A stretch of DNA of 39,108 nt from a virus. Below are positions 24,637 to 31,504 of this stretch, piece by piece. The DNA is taken from IMG/VR virus record IMGVR_UViG_3300024520_000202, positions 1-39,108 of that record. One strand, written 5' to 3'. Under the pieces are notes generated by a model, which was given only the letters and a program-made list of their open reading frames with translations, searched no databases and had not been told where the DNA came from. The position numbers were made by a program, and so were the translations under genes. Positions within the stretch are counted from its first letter, which is position 1; each line of letters begins with the position of its first letter.

Positions 24637-24953
24637 CAGAAAATCATTACAATTAACTATACATGGCATCCCCCTTTCGTTCTCTTGGTCGTTCTCTTAA
24701 TATACAAAACAAATATATAACTAATTATACCTTCTAGCAATACATACACTTATATAAAAACATATACATATAATATACATATATATTTATTTATTTACTG
24801 GTATAAGCGTAGAACAAATATATAACTTCTTATCAGTTGTTTCTTTTCAATGACTTAGGATCGAAGCTCGTCCAATCTCTCTTGCGCGATTGAAAAACAT
24901 ATAATATATAATTTATACATATATGTTTTTTCGACTTACAAGCATCGCAGTTA

Positions 24954-24986
24954 TCTCTCGAGATTTCGATTTACTTCTCTCGAGAT
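24954..24986. promoter_or_regulatory. Paired 11-bp operator-like repeats at the early rightward promoter
   Basis: TCTCTCGAGAT occurs at 24954-24964 and 24976-24986, 22 bp start to start (two helical turns). Each contains the palindrome TCTCGAGA. One copy lies just upstream of the -35 box and the other fills part of the spacer, the geometry of a regulator controlling the promoter. Confidence 0.65.
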
Positions 24987-24998
24987 CTATGGGATAAT
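24970..24998 (+). promoter_or_regulatory. Extended -10 sigma70-like early promoter
   Basis: TTTACT (24970-24975) and GATAAT (24993-24998) lie 17 bp apart, with TGG directly before the -10 as an extended -10 element. Initiation near 25005 would give a short leader before the ribosome site CAGGAG and ATG 25030. Confidence 0.65.
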
Positions 24999-25029
24999 AG
25001 ACATGTAGATAACAAACAGGAGCTAACAA

Positions 25030-25245
25030 ATGGAACTAATAAGCTGCACAAAAATAAGTGAAAGACCTGATAGATATATGTTGAAGGTTTATATACATAA
25101 GATCTTTAGGGACTGTGAAACCCGGTTCTTTGTTGGTAACTGTACTGTCTTCCATGATAAAGAGACTTGGAAAAGGCCTGGTACAATGATGGAGAGCAAG
25201 CTATCAGTACTGTTAGAAGGATGGAAAAATGATAGAGAAAATTAA
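25030..25245 (+). CDS. Hypothetical early protein
   Basis: 71 aa, first rightward gene; AGGAG lies 7 bases before ATG 25030. Contains YMLKVYIHKIFRDCETRFFVG and a helical C-terminus. No family recognised. First-transcribed phage genes often act on the host, which is only a positional hint here. Overlaps the next gene by 17 bases. Confidence 0.55.
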   Translation: MELISCTKISERPDRYMLKVYIHKIFRDCETRFFVGNCTVFHDKETWKRPGTMMESKLSVLLEGWKNDREN

Positions 25246-25897
25246 AAAACTGTTAGCATTATCTGAGTCCTCCAACCCCCATGAAGCAGAGTTGGCATTG
25301 AGAAAAGCTAATGTCCTCATGCAGGAACACCAGATTACCCACATTGATCTTATACCTAAGCAAGAGGTAACTCATAGTGATATAGAAGAAGTAACACGCC
25401 AACACTATAGATGGGCAAGTACCCTAGCTAGTGCCTGTGCTCAGCTGTTTGATTGTATATCACTCAACACTACACACCCCAAAGGCTTTCGCTTTATTGG
25501 TAGTGAAGAGCATATAGTATGTGCCCACCAATTATTCTGGCACCTCTTCGAAGCATGGAAAGGCATGTGTAAGACTGATTACCAAGCAGATAGACCTTCT
25601 GATCGTAAAATGTATCGTAAGTCACATGGGCTGGGTTTTGCCAATACGATAGCTAAAAGAGTTCTCCTATTGAGAGATGAGAGGCATGATGCCATACTAA
25701 AAGCTACTGGTACTGATCTGGTAGTAGTTAAAGACCACAAAGTGAAGTCTTACATGTATGATACATTTAATATACAGACCCTCAAATCTAGGTCTCTTAT
25801 CACTAACAGCTCAGGTTATTCAAGGGGCCAAGTATCTGGCCAAAAAGTTAGTCTATCAACACCATTAGGAAAGAAGAAAGAAAATGATCGCATATAG
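25229..25897 (+). CDS. DUF2786-domain protein
   Basis: 222 aa. The first about 40 residues (KIKKLLALSESSNPHEAELALRKA...LMQEHQI) are the DUF2786 signature. The middle (ASTLASACAQLFDCIS, then HLFEAWKG) and C-terminal region with RSLITNSSGYSRG are like the companion domain seen in phage members. Function unknown; often in early regions of phages and in plasmids. GAAGGA before ATG 25229. Confidence 0.7.
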   Translation: MIEKIKKLLALSESSNPHEAELALRKANVLMQEHQITHIDLIPKQEVTHSDIEEVTRQHYRWASTLASACAQLFDCISLNTTHPKGFRFIGSEEHIVCAHQLFWHLFEAWKGMCKTDYQADRPSDRKMYRKSHGLGFANTIAKRVLLLRDERHDAILKATGTDLVVVKDHKVKSYMYDTFNIQTLKSRSLITNSSGYSRGQVSGQKVSLSTPLGKKKENDRI

Positions 25898-26276
25898 ACA
25901 TTGTATAAAACAGCTACCCATTGGCAAAGAAGACATTGAGAAAGGCAAGATTGTTAGTACCCCCAATAACATGAGTGTCTCCCAGCTATTTAGTAATGAT
26001 TACTACATCTATACAGATAACGCCAGGAACTATTACTACGTACCTAAAGACCTAAGAGAACAGTCTCACTTAGCAGGTACCTATGATAAGATAATGTCTA
26101 ATAGAAGGGACCCAGCCTTTAGAGAAGGTACTGATGAAGCTAAGGCCTATCATAAAGGGTATGGCTCTACCCATGTGGTAAGAGAGGGTATAATCTTTGG
26201 CCTATTTTTCTTCCTCCTACTCTTTGGTGCACCTTGGGCGTATTACTTCTTAACTGGTGACCCCATAGCCTTCTAA
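25884..26276 (+). CDS. Hypothetical protein with C-terminal membrane anchor
   Basis: 130 aa. A hydrophilic Tyr-rich domain (NDYYIYTDNARNYYYVPKDLRE) of about 100 residues is followed by a transmembrane helix (about 104-124, IIFGLFFFLLLFGAPWAYYF). Overlaps the DUF2786 gene by 14 bases. Topology suggests a cytoplasmic domain tethered to the inner membrane. No family recognised. Confidence 0.55.
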   Translation: MIAYRHCIKQLPIGKEDIEKGKIVSTPNNMSVSQLFSNDYYIYTDNARNYYYVPKDLREQSHLAGTYDKIMSNRRDPAFREGTDEAKAYHKGYGSTHVVREGIIFGLFFFLLLFGAPWAYYFLTGDPIAF

Positions 26277-26306
26277 TTGACAGGTTTATATCTTTAGTAA
26301 TATACT
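26277..26306 (+). promoter_or_regulatory. Sigma70-like promoter for the second early block
   Basis: A consensus -35 TTGACA (26277-26282), an 18-bp spacer and TATACT (26301-26306, 5 of 6 consensus). It lies in the only clear gap of this early region, 23 bases before ATG 26329. Confidence 0.7.
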
Positions 26307-26328
26307 ATTAAGAATAAAGGGCTTACAC

Positions 26329-26520
26329 ATGAGATTTAAAAACAAAGTATCAAGAGAACAGAAAATAGCGTTGAGCTTTATATGCTTGCACCTTGCTATG
26401 GCTAGTGCCTTTTGGATCTTGTTGGTTCACCCAAATGTGTGGGCATATATTACCATGCTCTGGGGCTTTGCCATGTTATTCGTTGTAGACTACACAGTAG
26501 GAGTGGATGAAGATGAGTAA
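26329..26520 (+). CDS. Small two-helix membrane protein
   Basis: 63 aa. Basic N-terminus, then two hydrophobic segments (about 15-32 and 37-54: LSFICLHLAMASAFWILL; AYITMLWGFAMLFVVDY) and an acidic end. AAAGGG upstream. Early membrane proteins of this size can alter the host membrane or exclude other phages; no direct evidence here. Confidence 0.55.
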   Translation: MRFKNKVSREQKIALSFICLHLAMASAFWILLVHPNVWAYITMLWGFAMLFVVDYTVGVDEDE

Positions 26521-26707
26521 GAAAGACAACTATAAAATAGACGTTCCAGAAGGCTGCGCTAAAATAGAAATAGAGTTTAGCCAAGCTGAAATGAGTAAGA
26601 AAGACAGTGCAGACATAGCCTTTTGTGCATGGATGATGATACTAGCAATTATCCTTGTTGGCAGTCTGTGGTGTCTTTGGGATATTATATGGGAGATGAG
26701 AAGATGA
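26513..26707 (+). CDS. Small membrane-anchored protein
   Basis: 64 aa. A soluble N-terminal half (KIDVPEGCAKIEIEFSQAEM) and a C-terminal transmembrane helix (about 38-60, IAFCAWMMILAIILVGSLWCLW). ATG 26513 is preferred over 26507 because GGAG lies 9 rather than 3 bases upstream. Both ends overlap neighbouring genes. Confidence 0.5.
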   Translation: MSKKDNYKIDVPEGCAKIEIEFSQAEMSKKDSADIAFCAWMMILAIILVGSLWCLWDIIWEMRR

Positions 26708-27057
26708 CTGAACAGGAAATGCCGGATGAGGTATGGGTGGCTAAAGCTAAAACAGGCTCACACTATTGGACAAAAGAAAAGCACGATGCTTTCGATAAAG
26801 ATAATTGTTTCGGCACACCACAGGTTCGCTACGTTCGTGCCGACCTACCGGGGAATACAGACACACCCAACACCCCAAAGAGTGAGACTAATGCTCAGTG
26901 TAAAGAATGCAACGATACTGGTAGTATATACTCCAATGAGCCTGATGGTTACTACTTCGCATGTAAATGTATACATGGTAAGCATTATGATCTTAATGAG
27001 AGACTGGAAGAAGTAGAAGAAGCAATAGCAAAAATGAGGGGGTTCTTAGTAATATGA
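26704..27057 (+). CDS. Hypothetical protein with Cys-rich zinc-finger-like motif
   Basis: 117 aa. After a WVAKAKTGSHYWTK lead comes CKECNDTGSIYSN...YYFACKC (about residues 65-88), a four-Cys arrangement like a small treble-clef or DnaJ-type zinc ribbon, then a coiled coil (NERLEEVEEAIAKM). ATG overlaps the previous stop (ATGA). Probably metal-binding; target unknown. Confidence 0.55.
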   Translation: MTEQEMPDEVWVAKAKTGSHYWTKEKHDAFDKDNCFGTPQVRYVRADLPGNTDTPNTPKSETNAQCKECNDTGSIYSNEPDGYYFACKCIHGKHYDLNERLEEVEEAIAKMRGFLVI

Positions 27058-27419
27058 TAGAGAACTTAAAGTGGAAGATACGAACCACCATACCAAGTGA
27101 AGCTGTAATAGAGCAAGAGGTTACTGACCCAGCAGGCCAAGTAACACGTACTATATGTGACTTAAAAGAGTCTCAACTAAAAGAAGCACTGATAAAAATG
27201 GGCTGGACACCTCCTGATCCACACAAGAATTATTATATGATCGAAAGAGAGCTCTTTGATGATATAAACTTCAACCACTTTATTGAGGTATACAATTCTC
27301 TACACGAAGACTTGAGAGAGTTACGTAGAATTATTACAGGTAAAGATAAAGAAGCTATTAATAGTTATCTACTAGATATAGCAACAACCGCAATGAAAGC
27401 AAGAGAGGATTTAATATAA
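27054..27419 (+). CDS. Hypothetical protein
   Basis: 121 aa. N-terminal beta segment (WKIRTTIPSEAVIEQEVTDPAG) then helices (FDDINFNHFIEVYNSLHEDLRELRR). Start overlaps the previous stop as ATGA, and its own stop overlaps the next start as TAATG. No family recognised. Confidence 0.5.
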   Translation: MIENLKWKIRTTIPSEAVIEQEVTDPAGQVTRTICDLKESQLKEALIKMGWTPPDPHKNYYMIERELFDDINFNHFIEVYNSLHEDLRELRRIITGKDKEAINSYLLDIATTAMKAREDLI

Positions 27420-27487
27420 TGTTTTGGACAGTTTTCTTTGGCGTAGTATGCGCAGCACTATTTTTAAAATGGGTAGGGATAATATAA
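27419..27487 (+). CDS. 22-aa membrane micropeptide
   Basis: ATG 27419 starts inside the previous stop (TAATG) and its TAA (27485-27487) overlaps the next ATG (TAATG again). The peptide, MFWTVFFGVVCAALFLKW then four residues, is one hydrophobic helix. The double coupling suggests it is translated, or at least that reading it links its neighbours. No function can be assigned. Confidence 0.5.
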   Translation: MFWTVFFGVVCAALFLKWVGII

Positions 27488-28278
27488 TGCACATACTAGA
27501 TACCAGCTTTACCTCTGCTAAAAAACATATTGTAGAGATGTTTAAGAACGATACCCGAACCATACATACTGAGAAATGGCAAGGTATTGATATTAGTAAG
27601 AAGCCTGAGGCAAGAATGCAGGAGTTTATTAACTATAGCTTCTCTGTTGCTCTTGGTCATGAGGACTTAGATACATATCGAAAGGATATTAAACCCAACT
27701 TGCCTTGGGCAGATGACCACTTCAAGGAGCGTGTTGGGGGTGAGCCTATAAACCCTGGGGAACAATGGAAGCATTGGCCATGGGGTAACTCTGCTGATAA
27801 CTTCAGAGATTTAGAAGGTAAGTTTAATCATAATTATATGGAGAGGTATTGGCCCAAACATGCTAATCAAGACCCTAAGGAGCTATTCATAAATGAAGGA
27901 ATACGATTTAACTACGGAGATATTAGAGATCTCATTCAGCTTCTTAGAAATGAACCACACACTAGGCAGGCCTACATACCTATCTTCTTTCCAGAGGACA
28001 CTGGAGCAGTACACGGTGGCAGAGTGCCCTGCTCTTTGGGATACCATTTTATTAAAAGAAACGGGGCTCTTCATATCAACTACTACCTCAGATCTTGCGA
28101 GGTATACAGGCATTTTAGGGACGATTGCTACCTTACAGTAAGACTACTGCTATGGGTACTTGATGAGCTAAGAAAGCTTGACTCAAGCTGGAATGAAGTG
28201 ACACCCGGCATATATACTATGCATATAACCAGTTTCCATTGTTTTGTAAATGATATGAGGTCCATTGATGAGTTGTAA
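27487..28278 (+). CDS. Thymidylate-synthase-family protein, likely (hydroxy)methylase of dCMP or dUMP
   Basis: 263 aa. The nucleophile loop VPC (Cys182), an Arg exactly 20 residues on (YLRSC, Arg202) and a subunit-crossing Arg (TRQAY, Arg160) align with E. coli thymidylate synthase Cys146, Arg166 and Arg126/127. Arg202+11 is Asp213, where thymidylate synthase has Asn177, the residue that reads the uracil face. Asp there is the mark of dCMP-acting members (T4 gp42 type). His246 in YTMHITS matches His207. ATG 27487 is chosen because it couples to the micropeptide stop; a longer frame from 27424 has no support. Alternative: dUMP hydroxymethylase or a divergent thymidylate synthase. Confidence 0.75.
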   Translation: MHILDTSFTSAKKHIVEMFKNDTRTIHTEKWQGIDISKKPEARMQEFINYSFSVALGHEDLDTYRKDIKPNLPWADDHFKERVGGEPINPGEQWKHWPWGNSADNFRDLEGKFNHNYMERYWPKHANQDPKELFINEGIRFNYGDIRDLIQLLRNEPHTRQAYIPIFFPEDTGAVHGGRVPCSLGYHFIKRNGALHINYYLRSCEVYRHFRDDCYLTVRLLLWVLDELRKLDSSWNEVTPGIYTMHITSFHCFVNDMRSIDEL

Positions 28279-28507
28279 AAGAAAGAATCCTTTTCTCCAG
28301 ATAAAAGATAAAACCAATAATAGCTTATTAATTATTTCAGATGTGGTAATGACCGATCCAGTAAAAGCCTCCTTCCTAGCACTAACACATTATAAGCTAC
28401 CCACTCGTTATGATAAGCGTCTACTAGAAATAGCACGTTATAATAATGGCCATATAATCCTCTATGATATGCATGAAATCCTAGCCTATACAATAATAAT
28501 GCAATAA
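28268..28507 (+). CDS. Hypothetical protein
   Basis: 79 aa starting MSCKRKNPFLQ; ATG overlaps the end of the TS-like gene. The mixed alpha/beta pattern (NSLLIISDVVM, RLLEIARYNNGHIILYD) is compatible with a small Rossmann-like or regulatory fold. No family recognised. Confidence 0.45.
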   Translation: MSCKRKNPFLQIKDKTNNSLLIISDVVMTDPVKASFLALTHYKLPTRYDKRLLEIARYNNGHIILYDMHEILAYTIIMQ

Positions 28508-28583
28508 TATTAGTTTCTCTATTTACTTCCTCTGTCAACTCGTTTAAGTTTAACAGTGACATAAGTTAAGAAAGGGAAAACTA

Positions 28584-29231
28584 ATGCAAGTAGCAACTCA
28601 TAAACATTCTGGTACAAGAGGCACTATCATGGGGTATCACTCAGGTAGGAAAGCCTATTTTATAAGGACAACCACTGGACAAGAACAGTATTGGACTGAA
28701 GACTCCACTATTAGAGGTATTGATATAATGACTAGTAAGATAAGGATTAAACTAACGGGTAAGAAGAAACATTGGTATAATACCATTGAGCGATATTTTG
28801 ATAGGGCCGAAGATGCTAGAAGTTATTTAAAAGAGATGAGTCTATTTAATGACATACGCAATTTTAGTAATGATAATAAACAGGCACTTCTCTCTAACGG
28901 CTGGAAGATAACCTCCACACATGACCTAAAAATATTATTAAAAGGTAAAGGCTCCAAAAGTAAACGCAGTCTAGATAAGATACTAAGGAGTAATAAGGCA
29001 GTAACTATCCCCAGTAATTATAAGAGCCCTGATGATATATCTAAGCCACGTAAGAAAAAGAAACCCACTGGTAAAGTTATCAAGCTACAAGAATTAACAG
29101 ATAACCCACGTAAAGCCAGAGTAATATTGAGAGGTCTTGTTAGACAGAAGAAAATTGAAAAGCCTGCTAGGTGGGAATGGGAGCCTGGTTCAGAAGACCT
29201 AAGTATTGTTAAGAAGGCTTTAGGTAAATAA
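28584..29231 (+). CDS. Hypothetical basic protein with C-terminal winged-helix-like segment
   Basis: 215 aa. A small N-terminal beta domain (HKHSGTRGTIMGYHSGRKA) like an SH3/KOW-type barrel, a helical middle, a Lys/Ser-rich linker, and a C-terminal block (ELTDNPRKARVILRGLVRQKK...RWEWEPG) that matches the ARxxLR...GRxxxW pattern of small phage DNA-binding domains, also seen in the protein nested at 2313-2561. AAAGGGA before the ATG. Its 3' end converges with the leftward gene at 29209, overlapping by 23 bases. Confidence 0.55.
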   Translation: MQVATHKHSGTRGTIMGYHSGRKAYFIRTTTGQEQYWTEDSTIRGIDIMTSKIRIKLTGKKKHWYNTIERYFDRAEDARSYLKEMSLFNDIRNFSNDNKQALLSNGWKITSTHDLKILLKGKGSKSKRSLDKILRSNKAVTIPSNYKSPDDISKPRKKKKPTGKVIKLQELTDNPRKARVILRGLVRQKKIEKPARWEWEPGSEDLSIVKKALGK

Positions 29232-29466
29232 CCACACAGTCATATAGAGCAAGACCCTTGGGAGTTATATAATAATCTGTATAGCTCCCACCTTTTTTGG
29301 CTTCAAGGTAACCATGCTTAGCCATTATACGTAAGGACCTATGGTGTGGCCATGTCTCTCTAAATTTCTTATTAATGCATCTAATACATTGAGCTTTACC
29401 TTCAACCATTCCTCTTGAGGAAGATATAAAATTAGATATCATTTTTCTATTAAGGTATTTACTCAT
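29209..29466 (-). CDS. Small winged-helix-like protein, third gene of leftward replication island
   Basis: 85 aa starting MSKYLNRK. ATG 29466 overlaps the primase-helicase stop (TAATG). The middle and end (HHRSLRIMAKHGYLEAKKGGSYTDYYITPKGLALY) are a typical winged helix with its beta wing, as in phage transcription or replication regulators. A longer frame to 29481 is less likely. Probably controls or assists replication initiation; inferred. Confidence 0.6.
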   Translation of the reverse strand: MSKYLNRKMISNFISSSRGMVEGKAQCIRCINKKFRETWPHHRSLRIMAKHGYLEAKKGGSYTDYYITPKGLALYDCVVIYLKPS

Positions 29467-31277
29467 TAATTTAGTACCCATCTGATTTTACCTTTACTCT
29501 TGATTTTTCTTATATCAAGTTTCTCCACTGCTTGTCTTAATTGTTTTCTACTTATACCAGTTGCCTCACCATCCCTATATAAAATCTCTTCTGTTTCTGA
29601 TCTCTTCTTAAGTCTTTCAACAAGGAATGCCTCAGCTTCTTCATTACTATCCTTAGTCATTTTGTCAGGGTTAGCTGTCATTACATCATCTACGGACAAA
29701 TCAGAGAAGCCCTCTATCCTGAAAGGTATTTTCCTATGTGCATCCAGGCTATATTCAATAGTGTCGCCCTTGGGAGCCAGATTGCTCTTAATATGACATA
29801 TACACCTGCTATTCATTTCCTCAGGGTGTGGCCCTATCATTAGAGCAGAACGTGCTGCTGCAGTAATATCAATAGAACCAACCCCCCGGTATATTGACTT
29901 ATCCTTGCCTCCCTTGGTTAAGTGACGTATGGCAAGTATTGCACAATTATGTCTCTCAGCCATTTGACTAAGTCCAGACATTATCTCTCGTGTTTCATTA
30001 GCTCTAAATAAATCTACCTTAGAGCCCATGTAAGCCACAATGGGGTCAATGATTACCAATGTGGGTTTTATCTTAGCTATCTGGTCATCCACTTCAGCAA
30101 AGCCATCCTCATCAAAAAACACAGGTTGGGCATAAGCATAGATATTTTTAACCTCTGCTCTCATGGAGTCTAGTCTAGGCCTAATGGTATCACCCAGCCC
30201 ATCTTCTGCAGACATTAATAGTACCTTGCCTTTTACCCTTCTCTTATTACCCAGTAATTTTTTACCCGTTGAGAGATAAGCAGCAAGTGCCATCGTTAGC
30301 CATGATTTACCCAGTCCTGGGTCACCCTCTAATAATGTCACTTTACATAGCGGTATATATGGATACCATAGCCACTCAACCTTTTCAGCTTCAACATTGG
30401 ACATACGTACAACTGTTGGGGACTCATCTTCTTCATCATCAAGAGAGAGTACATTGCTGGCTTCTACCTTTTCTATTTCACGCATTAGCTGAGAGTCTTC
30501 ATCATTACGACCAGTAAATTTATTCCACACAGACCCTTTAAGTAGGTTAAATCTCACATGAGCATTAATGCCCTGTTCGGCTAAATCATTATTAATCCTC
30601 CAGATAACGTCTGACCTTTTACCTTTGGTACATCTCTTTGCAGTCAGTAATCTTAATGTACTGGGTTTTATTTTACCCTTATACTTCTTCAGTATCTCTT
30701 TTGGGTCAAGATTCTGATAAACATGCTCAGGTAGTTCATCAATATTATATTCTACCTCCTCTTTAAACCATAGAGTCCTAACCCTTTGTGGTGGATCGTA
30801 TTTGTGGTTCATAGTGCCTGGTAATCTTAGTAATTGTGTTAAGTCCCATCCGCCTTTATCAGCACCAACACTATAAGACATTGCCTTATTACGTCGTTCT
30901 ATTATGTCAGCGGGATGAAACTTATCTAATATCCATAGACAAGCATAACGTTGATCTGAAGATTTCCATGCTATTTGAGGTTTAAATTCACAGCCCCTAG
31001 GGTTAACAGGGTCAAGGTCTGCCCACAGTAGTTTAGAGCCAATTACATAGGCTTTCTTTCTACGTGGGTTAATAAAAGGGGTGGGGCAGAAATAGACATT
31101 ATATTTATTATTATCATATTCATCCACAAAGTCTTCCAGTTCTTTCTTAGTTATTGGCCACTTAAAGAAGTGATCCTTTACTCTTTTACTAGACTTACTC
31201 AATGTGGTTATACAGAAATAATAGCCCTTCTTGGGCTCTTGGGTCTTCCATACTCTCATTATAAACTTGTAATTCAT
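29466..31277 (-). CDS. Fused primase (PrimPol-like) and RecA-fold replicative helicase
   Basis: 603 aa. N-terminal half: WADLDP (Asp87, Asp89), a WKSSDQRYACLWIL strand and DLTQLLRLPGTMNHKY (about 145-160), the pattern of archaeo-eukaryotic-type phage primases. C-terminal half: Walker A GDPGLGKS (318-325), SAEDG, Walker B LVIIDP (Asp411) and AILAIRHLTKGG, the RepA/AAA_25 hexameric helicase class, followed by a winged-helix end (ATGISRKQLRQAVEKL). It should prime and unwind the fork for the PolA-type polymerase. ATG overlaps the stop of the HTH peptide gene. It runs opposite to all other replication genes. Confidence 0.85.
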   Translation of the reverse strand: MNYKFIMRVWKTQEPKKGYYFCITTLSKSSKRVKDHFFKWPITKKELEDFVDEYDNNKYNVYFCPTPFINPRRKKAYVIGSKLLWADLDPVNPRGCEFKPQIAWKSSDQRYACLWILDKFHPADIIERRNKAMSYSVGADKGGWDLTQLLRLPGTMNHKYDPPQRVRTLWFKEEVEYNIDELPEHVYQNLDPKEILKKYKGKIKPSTLRLLTAKRCTKGKRSDVIWRINNDLAEQGINAHVRFNLLKGSVWNKFTGRNDEDSQLMREIEKVEASNVLSLDDEEDESPTVVRMSNVEAEKVEWLWYPYIPLCKVTLLEGDPGLGKSWLTMALAAYLSTGKKLLGNKRRVKGKVLLMSAEDGLGDTIRPRLDSMRAEVKNIYAYAQPVFFDEDGFAEVDDQIAKIKPTLVIIDPIVAYMGSKVDLFRANETREIMSGLSQMAERHNCAILAIRHLTKGGKDKSIYRGVGSIDITAAARSALMIGPHPEEMNSRCICHIKSNLAPKGDTIEYSLDAHRKIPFRIEGFSDLSVDDVMTANPDKMTKDSNEEAEAFLVERLKKRSETEEILYRDGEATGISRKQLRQAVEKLDIRKIKSKGKIRWVLN

Positions 31278-31429
31278 TATTTAACATCTCCTGCGGGTAT
31301 TACCCATCCATGTCCCACTTTATAAGCATTAGGGTAATAACCTTTTTTTACTCTCCTTATCATTGTATAATAAGGTACTCCTTCTTTATTAGCTAACTCA
31401 GTAATACTGTAATATGTTTCTTGTGCCAT
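31277..31429 (-). CDS. Small HTH protein (excisionase/AlpA-like)
   Basis: 50 aa: ETYYSITELANKEGVPYYTMIRRVKKG then WVIPAGDV, the pattern of a MerR/excisionase-type helix-turn-helix with its short wing. GGAG lies about 10 bases before ATG 31429, and its TAA overlaps the primase-helicase ATG (TAATG). Likely a DNA-binding regulator of the island or an origin-binding accessory. There is no integrase in the window, so true excisionase activity is unlikely. Confidence 0.65.
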   Translation of the reverse strand: MAQETYYSITELANKEGVPYYTMIRRVKKGYYPNAYKVGHGWVIPAGDVK

Positions 31430-31455
31430 TTTTAATATCTCCATTTACAGAATGA

Positions 31456-31484
31456 AACATATAACATATACTGGCTCCTGTCAA
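31456..31484 (-). promoter_or_regulatory. Leftward promoter of the primase-helicase island
   Basis: On the minus strand TTGACA (31484-31479) is followed after 17 bp by TATGTT (31461-31456), a consensus -35 with a fair -10. Initiation near 31449 is 20 bases before ATG 31429. Confidence 0.55.
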
Positions 31485-31497
31485 AGTCAACCAGGAG
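31475..31497. repeat. Inverted repeat over the divergent promoter and kinase ribosome site
   Basis: CTCCTG (31475-31480) and CAGGAG (31492-31497) are perfect 6-bp arms 11 bp apart. The right arm is the ribosome-binding site of the kinase gene (ATG 31505), and the left part overlaps the -35 of the leftward promoter. It could be an operator or an RNA hairpin hiding the ribosome site. Confidence 0.5.
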
Positions 31498-31504
31498 AGA
31501 TAAT

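Larger units (their letters stand above)
24578..25029. other. AT-rich divergent control region, candidate origin
   Basis: 452 bp without a gene between leftward and rightward transcription. It holds long A/T tracts (especially 24700-24800 and 24895-24930), a 9-bp inverted repeat, a 15-bp direct repeat (AACAAATATATAACT at 24708-24722 and 24813-24827, exactly 105 bp apart), a 12-bp repeat ACATAATATATA-like word (ACATATAATATA at 24766-24777 and 24897-24908), and a promoter with paired sites near 24954-24998. This mix is usual for a replication origin plus early promoters; the origin is inferred. Confidence 0.55.

Noticed and set aside
24578-25029. Possible tRNA or small RNA gene in the central gap
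   Set aside because: No T-loop (GTTCRA-type) or cloverleaf arms seen; the repeats are better explained as binding sites.
27424-27486. N-terminal extension of the TS-like protein from 27424
   Set aside because: No ribosome site, it overlaps the better-supported micropeptide, and the coupled ATG 27487 gives a normal N-terminus.
27883-28113. - strand open frame inside the TS-like gene, and a + strand one at 27893-28141
   Set aside because: Both are shadows of the conserved TS core; no ribosome site and no protein-like pattern.
31277-31429. Excisionase-like peptide as evidence of a temperate phage
   Set aside because: No integrase, repressor or attachment site is visible; such HTH peptides also act as plain regulators or replication accessories.
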